Positions 1 through 5,090 of a DNA stretch of 10,075 nt are shown here, piece by piece. Position 1 is the stretch's first letter, and every line of letters starts with the position of its first letter. Location of the stretch: positions 1 to 10,075 of the forward strand of contig JAEXAS010000032.1 of assembly GCA_023458095.1 (NCBI GenBank), given 5' to 3'. The DNA comes from Actinomycetes bacterium. GTDB lineage: Bacteria; Actinomycetota; Actinomycetes; Propionibacteriales; Propionibacteriaceae. The notes beneath the pieces are model-generated. The model was not told the origin of the DNA. It worked only from the letters and a program-made list of their open reading frames with translations, and did no database searches. Both the position numbers and the translations under genes were made by a program.

Positions 1-46
1 GGTTGAGGAGGACGCGCAGCGTCCGTCTCGAAACCTGGCGAGGTGA
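1..46 (+). other. window edge: possible tail of an upstream gene with a small hairpin
   Basis: Read from base 2, this stretch gives 14 sense codons (VEEDAQRPSRNLAR) and then TGA at 44-46. It could be the C-terminal tail of a gene that starts before the window, but it is too short to recognise. Inside it, GGACGC (10-15) and GCGTCC (19-24) form a perfect 6-bp stem with a 3-base loop. No T-run follows, so a terminator role is not supported. The rest of 47-212 shows no convincing gene. The frame upstream of aroQ stays open, but its predicted peptide is low-complexity Gly/Val-rich and resembles no known AroQ N-terminus. Confidence 0.25.
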
Positions 47-126
47 TCTGGGTGCTGTCGTCGGGGGTTTTGACACGCCTACTGTGGCCGCTGCTTGGCC
101 AGCCCTTGGTGCAGGTGTGGTCGGTG

Positions 127-147
127 GTCCTTCGACAGGCTCAGGGC
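127..147. repeat. REP-like palindromic motif (TTCGACAGGCTCAGG type)
   Basis: The core CCTTCGACAGGCTCAGGG at 129-146 closely resembles the short 'CCTTCGACAAGCTCAGG' repeat that I recall as dispersed in intergenic regions of many bacterial genomes. The flanks GTCCT (127-131) and AGGGC (143-147) pair with one G-T wobble around an 11-base loop. I found one copy in the window, located between the left edge and aroQ, where such elements usually sit. Identification rests on motif memory only. Confidence 0.45.
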
Positions 148-205
148 ACGGGTGTGGGGGCTCAGGGGCGCGGATATCCAGGCTCGGCGTGCGGGTATGG
201 GACAG

Positions 206-211
206 TAGGGG
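206..211 (+). promoter_or_regulatory. possible -10 element of a leaderless aroQ transcript
   Basis: TAGGGG lies 7 nt before GTG 219 and 1 nt before ATG 213. It matches the TAG start of the -10 boxes before the thiE-like, polyprenyl synthetase and metF genes here, but lacks the final T of TANNNT. If it is a -10 box, the transcript would begin about at GTG 219, and aroQ would start there without a leader. The AGGGG is too close to ATG 213 to serve as its Shine-Dalgarno. The same 11-mer ACAGTAGGGGC recurs at 10057-10067. Confidence 0.25.
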
Positions 212-212
212 C

Positions 213-653
213 ATGGACGTGCTGGTGATCAATGGACCCAATCTGAATACGCTCGGGACCCGTGAGCCCGAGGTCTATGGCACCACCACGCTGGCTGATA
301 TCGAGGCCGGCGTCGTTGCTCAGGGGGCCGCGGCCGGGCTGAGCGTGGCTACCTTCCAGAGCAATCACGAAGGCGATATCGTCGACCGGCTCCATGCCGC
401 TCGTGGCGAAGGCGTTCGCTTCGTCATCATCAACCCCGGCGCGTTCACCCACACCTCGGTGGCCATCCGCGACGCTTTCGCCGCCGTCGAGATCCCCTTT
501 TGTGAAGTCCACATCTCCAACGTTCATGCCCGCGAGGAGTTCCGCAAGCACTCCTATCTGTCGGACCTGGCCGTCGGTGTGCTCACCGGCTTCGGCGCCC
601 ACGGGTACACCATGGCCATGGATTTCGTGATCGGACGCCTGAGGGAGATCTGA
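213..653 (+). CDS. aroQ: type II 3-dehydroquinate dehydratase
   Basis: This enzyme converts 3-dehydroquinate to 3-dehydroshikimate, step three of the shikimate pathway, in the cytoplasm; type II enzymes are small flavodoxin-like dodecamers. The 146-residue product has the usual family length. Visible motifs are NGPNLN near the N-terminus (7-12), Arg17 and Tyr22 of the active-site lid (REPEVYG), Asn74 with His80 (NPGAFTHTS), and His100 with Arg111 in HISNVHAREEFR. All expected catalytic and binding positions are present. ATG 213 was chosen because homologues begin a few residues before the VINGPNLN strand. GTG 219, two codons later, is a real alternative because ATG 213 has no well-spaced Shine-Dalgarno. 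The open frame back to base 3 is rejected as coding. The next gene starts one base after the stop, so the two are probably co-transcribed. Confidence 0.95.
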   Translation: MDVLVINGPNLNTLGTREPEVYGTTTLADIEAGVVAQGAAAGLSVATFQSNHEGDIVDRLHAARGEGVRFVIINPGAFTHTSVAIRDAFAAVEIPFCEVHISNVHAREEFRKHSYLSDLAVGVLTGFGAHGYTMAMDFVIGRLREI

Positions 654-654
654 G

Positions 655-1299
655 ATGCAGTTGACCCATCTGGGGCACTCCGCCGTCCTGGTGGAAACCG
701 CTGGCGCGCGCGTCCTGATCGATCCCGGCAACTTCTCCGACGCCTGGCACGGACTGACCGACCTGGACGCGATCTGTGTCACGCATCTGCATCCGGACCA
801 CATCGACCCCGAGCATGTGCCCGCGCTGATCGCGGCCAACCCGGGGGCCCGGGTGCTGGTTGAGCCCGGGGTCGCGGCCACCTACGGCTTGGCCGGTGCC
901 GAAGCCATCACAGCCGATACCAGCGTCAGCCTGGGCGGACTCACTATCGCGGCCGTCGGTGGACTGCACGCGGTGATTCACCGCGATATTCCGCAGATCG
1001 GCAATGTGGGACTGGTGGTGAGTGCCGAAGGTGAACCCAGCTTCTTCCATCCCGGCGACAGCCTGGCCGCGATTCCGGCGGGCGTGGACGTGGTGGGCGT
1101 GCCGGCCTACGGTCCCTGGGCGGCCATGAAAGAGACCATCGACTTCGTGCGGGCCGTCGGTGCACCGCAGGGGTTCTGCATTCACGAAGGCCTGCTCAAT
1201 GAGCGCGGCTGGGCATTGGCGTTCCAACGGGTCAATGAACTGACCGATACCTCGCTGATCGATCTGCGGGGATCGGGTTCCTGGTCGCCAACCCTATGA
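655..1299 (+). CDS. UlaG-like metallo-beta-lactamase-fold hydrolase
   Basis: This 214-residue protein is a compact MBL-fold enzyme of the UlaG/YtkL-like branch, predicted to be a cytoplasmic metal-dependent hydrolase of unknown substrate. The N-terminus MQLTHLGHSAVLVE is typical of that branch. The metal motif is HLHPDH (His44, His46, Asp48, His49). Further candidate ligands are His105 or His109, Asp135 in HPGDS, and the His of CIHEG near 177. At 214 residues it is about the size of the core domain with no added domain. GGGAG at 643-647 gives a Shine-Dalgarno 7 nt before the ATG. Only one base separates it from the aroQ stop, so it is translated from the aroQ message. Nothing in the sequence links its chemistry to the shikimate pathway. 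Its stop lies 3 bp from the stop of the convergent kinase gene, with no room for a terminator. Confidence 0.85.
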   Translation: MQLTHLGHSAVLVETAGARVLIDPGNFSDAWHGLTDLDAICVTHLHPDHIDPEHVPALIAANPGARVLVEPGVAATYGLAGAEAITADTSVSLGGLTIAAVGGLHAVIHRDIPQIGNVGLVVSAEGEPSFFHPGDSLAAIPAGVDVVGVPAYGPWAAMKETIDFVRAVGAPQGFCIHEGLLNERGWALAFQRVNELTDTSLIDLRGSGSWSPTL

Positions 1300-1302
1300 G
1301 GT

Positions 1303-3315
1303 TCAGGCCAGCTTCACGGTGACCGTGGAGCCCTTCGGGGCCATGGTGCCGGGGGCGGGATCGGTGCTCCACACGCTGCGCGCCCAGAAGACCTTCTCCC
1401 ACTTGACTTCGAAGCCCGCCGCGGTGAGCGTCTTTTGGGCCTGGTTGGCATTCATCCCCACAACATCGGGCACCGCCACCAGGACCGGTCCTTTAGAGAC
1501 GACGAAGGTGATCTTGCCGCCCTTGTCGATCGACCCGTCCTTGGGGCTTTGGGAGATCACATTGCCGGCGGGGATGGTGTCGCTGTTCTTCTCGGCGCTC
1601 TGCTCGACGACCACGCCTTTGCCTTCGTAGTACGCCTTGGCTTCGGTGAAGGGTTTGTTGACATAGCTGACGACCTTGATCGGTGCCGGGCCTTTGGACA
1701 CCTTCAGGTCGACTTCAGTCTTGGGTTTGACCACCTTGCCGGTATTTGGTGAGCACGACACCACCTTGCCGCTCTGGATGCTGTCGCTCCACACCTCGGT
1801 GACCTTGCCGAGGGTGAGGTGCGCATCGCTCAGCGCCTGGGTGGCTTCGTCGACCGTGCGTCCGGCCAGCGACGGTACGGCGTAGCGTTCCGGGCCACGT
1901 GACAGGAAGGCGGTGATGGTGCCGCCATAGGCAATGCGCTCACCCGCGGCAGGGTCGGTTCGGACCACCTTGCCGGCCGCAATGGTCTCGCTGTAGTCAG
2001 CGTCGAATTGCACGGGGAATCCCTGCTTGGCTGCGAGCGCAATCGCCTCTTCTTGAGTGAGGTTGGTGAAATCCGGGGCGGTGGTGAACCGTCCGGCCAT
2101 CAGATACCAGGCACCGACGCCGAGCGCGAGGGCAATGACCAGCAACACCACCAAAGAGGTGCGCGCCGTCCGGCTCTTGCGGGCCCGGCGCTGCTGCAGC
2201 GGACGCGCGGACGGGCTGGGCAGCGCGGGCTCCGGATCTGTGGCGGCGACCACCGCCGGATGGCCCGGCGATTCGGCGGCGGCGTGCGGGTCGAAGACCA
2301 AGGTGGGATTGGCGCGCTCAGCGAATGCCGGCGCTGCCATCGGCACACTTTCGGTGTCCAGCACGTCGTCGTTCAGCGCGTCGTCATCCAGCACCGTGTC
2401 ACGCATACGGGCGGCCAGAGTCGGATCCTGCAGGCGGCCCTGCGCGATCGCATCTCGGGCTGCGGCGATGTGGTCGGCCAACACCGCAGCGTCATGGGGA
2501 CGGTCGGCGGGCTGGCGGGCCGCGGCTGCCATGACCAGGGCGTCAACATAGTCGGGCACGCCGTGGGAGGTGCCACGCCACTGTGCCGGCGCTGCCTGTG
2601 ACGGCGGAGTGATCTCGTTGTGGACGTGGCTATAAGCGACTTGGATGGGGCTTTCGCCGGTGTGCGGTTTGATACCGGTGAGCATCTCGTAGAGCACCAC
2701 GCCCATCGCGTAGACATCGCAACGGGTATCGGCATGACCATGGGTGACCAATTCCGGGGCGATGTAGGACACGGTCCCGATCAGCATGCCGTTGGCGGTG
2801 GCCGTGTGCGCAGTGACCGCACGAGCCAGCCCGAAGTCGGCGACCTTGAGTTGCCCCCGCCGCGAGATCAGCACGTTTTCCGGCTTCAGATCGCGGTGCA
2901 CGATGCCCGCCTCATGGGCGGCAGCGACCGCCTCGGCGACCTGGTGGATCAAGGCCAGCGCCCGGCTCGGTGCCAGCGGAGCCTCGCGAGTCATCACCTG
3001 GCGCAGAGTGGAGCCCTCGACGTACTCCATGACGATGTAGGGCCGACCGTCATCCATGCCTTGGTCGAAGACCGACACCACGTTGGGGTGGGACAGGCGT
3101 GCAGCGGCTCGGGCCTCGCGATCGAAGCGGGCCACGAAATCTTCGTCCTCGCCGAGATTCTCGTGCATCACCTTGATCGCCACAGTACGGGTCAGGCGCT
3201 GGTCGTCGGCCAGGTAGACCGTCGCCATACCGCCGCGAGCGATCCGACGAGTGATGAGGTATCGGCCGTCGACAAGACGCCCCAAGAGGGGGTCGGTCTT
3301 GCTCGTCTGCGTCAT
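1303..3315 (-). CDS. transmembrane Ser/Thr protein kinase with four PASTA domains (PknB/PknL type)
   Basis: This is an eukaryotic-like membrane kinase expected to sense cell-wall fragments and phosphorylate cytoplasmic targets. The cytoplasmic kinase domain spans roughly 19-285. Visible elements are the Gly-rich loop (25-36, IARGGMATVYLA), Lys48 in VAIK, Glu67, HRD 140-142, Asn147, Asp160 of DFG and APE 186-188. Thr171 and Thr173 are candidate activation-loop sites. A Pro/Ala-rich juxtamembrane linker with a basic patch (about 376-386) leads to one transmembrane helix (about 387-408). Four extracellular PASTA repeats follow: about 411-476, 477-544, 545-611 and 612-670. All catalytic residues are intact. 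The start is supported by GGAG 9 nt upstream (plus-strand 3325-3328). The nearby polyprenyl synthetase and MetF-like genes recall the M. tuberculosis pknL region, so PknL orthology is plausible. However, mycobacterial PknL lacks PASTA repeats, so I leave the symbol blank. Confidence 0.95.
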   Translation of the reverse strand: MTQTSKTDPLLGRLVDGRYLITRRIARGGMATVYLADDQRLTRTVAIKVMHENLGEDEDFVARFDREARAAARLSHPNVVSVFDQGMDDGRPYIVMEYVEGSTLRQVMTREAPLAPSRALALIHQVAEAVAAAHEAGIVHRDLKPENVLISRRGQLKVADFGLARAVTAHTATANGMLIGTVSYIAPELVTHGHADTRCDVYAMGVVLYEMLTGIKPHTGESPIQVAYSHVHNEITPPSQAAPAQWRGTSHGVPDYVDALVMAAAARQPADRPHDAAVLADHIAAARDAIAQGRLQDPTLAARMRDTVLDDDALNDDVLDTESVPMAAPAFAERANPTLVFDPHAAAESPGHPAVVAATDPEPALPSPSARPLQQRRARKSRTARTSLVVLLVIALALGVGAWYLMAGRFTTAPDFTNLTQEEAIALAAKQGFPVQFDADYSETIAAGKVVRTDPAAGERIAYGGTITAFLSRGPERYAVPSLAGRTVDEATQALSDAHLTLGKVTEVWSDSIQSGKVVSCSPNTGKVVKPKTEVDLKVSKGPAPIKVVSYVNKPFTEAKAYYEGKGVVVEQSAEKNSDTIPAGNVISQSPKDGSIDKGGKITFVVSKGPVLVAVPDVVGMNANQAQKTLTAAGFEVKWEKVFWARSVWSTDPAPGTMAPKGSTVTVKLA

Positions 3316-3371
3316 GCGTCTCGGCTCCGGAACTGATGGGGAAGGCGAAGAGTCCAGATAGGGTCTCCATG

Positions 3372-3377
3372 ATTGTA
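3372..3377 (-). promoter_or_regulatory. -10 element for the PASTA kinase gene
   Basis: On the minus strand this reads TACAAT, a near-consensus -10 box, about 57 nt before the kinase start codon. It predicts a leader of roughly 50 nt that includes the GGAG Shine-Dalgarno. No good -35 hexamer is visible 16-18 nt further up. It lies 42 bp from the divergent thiE-like -10 box, so the two promoters could influence each other. Confidence 0.5.
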
Positions 3378-3418
3378 CGGCGCGGAGTAAATGCCCCTGC
3401 CCCGACCCGCCGCCGGGC

Positions 3419-3424
3419 TAGGCT
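3419..3424 (+). promoter_or_regulatory. -10 element of a leaderless thiE-like transcript
   Basis: TAGGCT fits the actinobacterial TANNNT -10 consensus and ends 6 nt before the GTG start at 3431. Transcription would therefore begin at or beside the start codon. No Shine-Dalgarno is present in the intervening GGCGGC. The polyprenyl synthetase gene has the same TAGGCT with the same 6-nt spacing to a GTG. No -35 box is recognisable. Confidence 0.55.
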
Positions 3425-3430
3425 GGCGGC

Positions 3431-4144
3431 GTGACCGTGCGACTGGGGCTGGCCACCCGCGTGAAGTTGGCCAAGGTGATGGTGATCACGAGTTCTCGTC
3501 GCTCCAGCGGCGATTTGTCTACCCGGGTGCAGGCCGCGTTTGCCGGCGGGGTCGACATCGTCCAGTTACGGGCCCCGGTGGACGCTACGGCTGATCAGGT
3601 GCTGGATCTGCGGGAGTTGGTGCGGGTCGCCGGCGATTCCGGGTTGGTCAGTGCCTATGGAGTGCCTGAATATGCCGATTCCGCTCAAGTCGGCTTGCTG
3701 CAACTGTCGGCACTGGACGGGCCCGCAGGTGAGGCGAGAGCTTTTGTCGGGCCGCACATGGTGTTGGGGCGGTCGTGTCATTCGGCTGCCCAGGTGGATG
3801 CTGCGATTGCCGATGCGGAGGTGGCCTTTTTCACCATCAGCCCGGTCTTCAATGCCGCAGGCGTCGGCGAGGCCGGCCTGGAATTGGTGCGTTACGCAGC
3901 AAGGCGGGCGCCGCTGGGGAGTCAGGCCAAGCCGTGGTTCGCTGTGGGCGGGGTGGATCTGGAGAACCTTGACCAGGTGCTGGCCGCCGGTGCCCGGAGG
4001 GTCGGGGTCACCCGAGCAATCCTGGACGCTGAGGATCCCGCACGGGCTGCCGCCGCCTTCAAAGACCGTCTCACCCAGGCGTGGAATGCCGATCCTGGCA
4101 GTGAGCGGCTCGTTCTGGACGCCTTCGGTGGAGGCGTGAGCTAG
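3431..4144 (+). CDS. ThiE/TenI-superfamily protein, divergent thiamine phosphate synthase-like
   Basis: This 237-residue protein has a TIM-barrel ThiE-type pattern. It shows VMVITSSR at strand 1, QLR at 45-47, GRSCHS at 113-118, SPVF at 137-140, and WFAVGGVDLENLDQVLAAGA ending in VTRAI near the C-terminus. That last block looks very much like actinobacterial ThiE. ThiE joins HMP pyrophosphate and thiazole phosphate to make thiamine phosphate. Against the Bacillus subtilis enzyme as I recall it, several substrate and Mg residues appear missing. The Lys of QLREK is Pro49, the Asn-Asp pair is about Ala75-Tyr76, and the TPTK loop after the GPVF-type strand is NAAGVGEAG (141-149). The Ser/His of the STH motif (115, 117) and the Gly pair (173-174) remain. 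It may be inactive, or have a TenI-like or other role. No thiamine gene neighbours it. GTG 3431 is chosen for the leaderless promoter; GTG 3461 or ATG 3479 are possible later starts. There is a 211-bp gap to the next large gene. Confidence 0.8.
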   Translation: MTVRLGLATRVKLAKVMVITSSRRSSGDLSTRVQAAFAGGVDIVQLRAPVDATADQVLDLRELVRVAGDSGLVSAYGVPEYADSAQVGLLQLSALDGPAGEARAFVGPHMVLGRSCHSAAQVDAAIADAEVAFFTISPVFNAAGVGEAGLELVRYAARRAPLGSQAKPWFAVGGVDLENLDQVLAAGARRVGVTRAILDAEDPARAAAAFKDRLTQAWNADPGSERLVLDAFGGGVS

Positions 4145-4184
4145 GGGTTGTCCGGGTTGCGATTGAGTCGCGACGAAGGATGCA

Positions 4185-4216
4185 GCGCGGTCATGCGATA
4201 GCGCGGACATGCGATA
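4185..4216. repeat. two abutting 16-bp direct repeats at a promoter (candidate operator)
   Basis: The unit GCGCGGWCATGCGATA occurs at 4185-4200 and 4201-4216, head to tail with no spacer and a single T/A difference at unit position 7. The second copy runs into the predicted -10 box (GATACT, 4213-4218), so a protein bound here would block or modulate transcription of the downstream leader. A partial third copy, CATGC, occurs at 4226-4230 over the first mini-ORF start. The arrangement is seen directly in the sequence; the operator role is inference. Confidence 0.6.
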
Positions 4217-4218
4217 CT
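4210..4218 (+). promoter_or_regulatory. extended -10 promoter for the GNAT leader
   Basis: TGCGATACT combines an extended-10 TGN with the hexamer GATACT, which differs from TATACT at one base. It ends 8 nt before ATG 4227, placing the predicted transcription start at or just before that codon. No -35 box is obvious; the equivalent position lies in the first 16-bp repeat. It is the best promoter candidate between the thiE-like gene and the GNAT gene. Confidence 0.45.
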
Positions 4219-4226
4219 GAACCTGC

Positions 4227-4259
4227 ATGCAGAAACTCACGATGACGGTCGCGGTCTGA
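4227..4259 (+). CDS. 10-codon leader mini-ORF 1
   Basis: ATG 4227 opens a short frame, MQKLTMTVAV, that ends at TGA 4257-4259. No Shine-Dalgarno precedes it, but it sits about 8 nt after a -10 box and would be read as a leaderless or near-leaderless ORF. The stop is three bases before the 5' arm of a long hairpin, the geometry of a leader peptide controlling RNA folding. The peptide has no run of one amino acid, which argues against classical amino-acid attenuation; LTMTVAV might instead act as a stalling peptide. It could be chance. Confidence 0.3.
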   Translation: MQKLTMTVAV

Positions 4260-4261
4260 GC

Positions 4262-4299
4262 GCCGACCCCAACTGGCCCGGTGGGCCGGTGGCGTCGGC
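4262..4299 (+). promoter_or_regulatory. long leader hairpin, candidate attenuator
   Basis: The outer arms GCCGAC (4262-4267) and GTCGGC (4294-4299) pair perfectly. The inner arms ACTGGCCC (4272-4279) and GGGCCGGT (4283-4290) pair over 8 bp with one G-T wobble around a 3-base loop. A few bulged bases lie between the stems. The element follows mini-ORF 1 and precedes mini-ORF 2. No T-run follows, only CCCCTCGACC, so it would act through folding or Rho-type effects rather than as a classical intrinsic terminator. A second hairpin, GGCGC (4324-4328) with GCGCC (4334-4338), lies downstream. Confidence 0.45.
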
Positions 4300-4308
4300 C
4301 CCTCGACC

Positions 4309-4359
4309 ATGACCACATACTTCGGCGCCCTGAGCGCCAGATCGGACAATTCATCGTGA
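4309..4359 (+). CDS. 16-codon leader mini-ORF 2, overlapping the GNAT start
   Basis: ATG 4309 opens MTTYFGALSARSDNSS, which ends at TGA 4357-4359. The stop overlaps the GTG start of the acetyltransferase as GTGA (4356-4359), the standard geometry for translational coupling. The GNAT gene has no clear Shine-Dalgarno, so re-initiation by ribosomes leaving this mini-ORF is a plausible way to translate it. This ORF also lacks an obvious Shine-Dalgarno of its own, and it contains the GGCGC/GCGCC hairpin. No similarity to a known peptide is recognised. Confidence 0.35.
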   Translation: MTTYFGALSARSDNSS

Positions 4360-4961
4360 GCATTACTCTTCGTCGCACCCGTAACAGCGACCATCGCGCT
4401 ACTGAGGAACTGATTCGAGATTCCTTTTGGGACCTCTATCGACCCGGCTGCGTGGAGCACCTGGTGACCCACCAACTGCGAGCCGGCACCGATGTGCTTG
4501 TTGATCTCGTGGCCGAACAGGACGGACGGCTGGTCGGCTGTCTGCTGGCTACCCGAGCTCGAATTCTTCATTCCGACGGCACCGCGAGCTCGATGTGCTC
4601 GTTGGGCCCCATCGCGGTGGCCACAGACCACCAACATCGTGGCATCGGCACCCTGATGATCACCGAGGCCCTGAATCAATTCAGAGCTGCGGGAATCCAG
4701 GCCGCCTTCCTGTACGGCGACCCGGGCTATTACAGCCGGTTCGGTTTCGCCGACGCCGCCACGTGGCAGGTGACCACACCCGATGGGGGCAACTTCGACG
4801 CCTTCATGGGCCTGGAGTTGGTCGAGGGAGGTCTGGATGGGCTATCCGGGCGACTCCTCGACAGTGCGGATTTCGAGGTCCAACCCGACCAGGTGGCGAC
4901 CTTTGAGGCTACCTTCCCGGCCAGGGAGAAGCATCGCCTTCCCGGGCAACTCTTCGAGTGA
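4356..4961 (+). CDS. GNAT N-acetyltransferase, YhbS-like (COG3153 type)
   Basis: This 201-residue acetyl-CoA-dependent acetyltransferase has an unknown acceptor. It opens with the beta strand ITLRRTRNSD, followed by the alpha-1 helix. The acetyl-CoA loop is Q93-H-R-G96-I-G98, after the strand CSLGPIAV (81-88). The later hallmark YGDPGYYSRFGF is the signature of the YhbS-like branch. GTG 4356 is chosen because the family begins at this strand and because the codon overlaps the stop of mini-ORF 2. The frame is open back to GTG 4281, but those extra 25 residues are Arg-rich, lie over the leader hairpin, and match no GNAT N-terminus. The last roughly 50 residues (LVEGGLDGLSGRLL onward) also fit this family. 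It is likely controlled by the repeat and hairpin leader upstream. A strong hairpin follows its stop by 3 nt, so it is probably monocistronic. Confidence 0.85.
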   Translation: MSITLRRTRNSDHRATEELIRDSFWDLYRPGCVEHLVTHQLRAGTDVLVDLVAEQDGRLVGCLLATRARILHSDGTASSMCSLGPIAVATDHQHRGIGTLMITEALNQFRAAGIQAAFLYGDPGYYSRFGFADAATWQVTTPDGGNFDAFMGLELVEGGLDGLSGRLLDSADFEVQPDQVATFEATFPAREKHRLPGQLFE

Positions 4962-4964
4962 ACG

Positions 4965-5000
4965 CCGTGGGGACGTCGGCCACAGCCGGCGCCCCCACGG
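4965..5000 (+). terminator. strong hairpin terminator after the GNAT gene
   Basis: The arms CCGTGGGG (4965-4972) and CCCCACGG (4993-5000) pair perfectly. The stem continues as CGTCGGC (4974-4980) with GCCGGCG (4985-4991), with one A-C mismatch at the junction, one G-T wobble and a CACA loop. That gives about 15 pairs, starting 3 nt after the GNAT stop. Only TTCCC follows, so the U-tract is weak, as is common in high-GC actinobacteria. Confidence 0.75.
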
Positions 5001-5002
5001 TT

Positions 5003-5017
5003 CCCTGCCGAGCAGGG
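5003..5017 (+). terminator. second small hairpin in tandem
   Basis: CCCTGC (5003-5008) and GCAGGG (5012-5017) form a perfect 6-bp stem around CGA, two bases after the main hairpin. It ends 37 nt before the likely promoter of the next gene. It may strengthen termination, or be a remnant of a longer element. Confidence 0.35.
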
Positions 5018-5053
5018 TGACAAAACAGGGTTCTGCGCGCTCCCAGATGGGGC

Positions 5054-5084
5054 TAATCTCCCGGAAGGAGCTCGAGATCTGGAG
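5054..5084 (+). promoter_or_regulatory. promoter and ribosome binding site for the zinc-ribbon/propeller gene
   Basis: TAATCT (5054-5059) fits a TANNNT -10 box. GGAG (5081-5084) lies 6 nt before ATG 5091 and is the likely Shine-Dalgarno. A better-looking AAGGAG (5065-5070) is 20 nt away, too far to serve this start. A -35 candidate 17 nt above the -10 box (TTCTGC, 5031-5036) is poor. Unlike the three leaderless genes in the window, this one has a leader of about 25 nt. Confidence 0.45.
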
Positions 5085-5090
5085 TCACGA

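Noticed and set aside
70..75. TTGACA as a -35 box for aroQ
   Set aside because: A perfect hexamer, but nothing like TANNNT lies 16-18 nt downstream, and it is more than 130 bp from the gene.
3..212. Long N-terminal extension of aroQ
   Set aside because: The frame is open, but the added 70 residues are low-complexity, carry the REP-like motif, and precede a complete AroQ of normal length.
162..881. 239-codon minus-strand open frame
   Set aside because: It lies antisense to aroQ and the MBL gene, both with clear family motifs, and its peptide shows no recognisable domain; typical high-GC shadow frame.
1315..1327. 13-bp palindrome CACGGTGACCGTG
   Set aside because: It lies inside the kinase's last PASTA codons, where GTG/ACC-rich codons make such symmetry likely; it has no loop for an RNA hairpin.
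3050..3370. Minus-strand frame starting just after TACAAT as an upstream ORF of the kinase
   Set aside because: ATG 3370 follows the -10 box by 1 nt, so it would precede the expected transcription start; the rest overlaps the kinase out of frame.
3316..3430. TPP riboswitch before the ThiE-like gene
   Set aside because: The gene appears leaderless, and no CTGAGA-type thi-box core or long structured leader is present.
4281..4355. Upstream GTG 4281 as the GNAT start
   Set aside because: It adds an Arg-rich stretch without family similarity and begins in the loop of the leader hairpin; GTG 4356 fits the fold and the overlap with mini-ORF 2.
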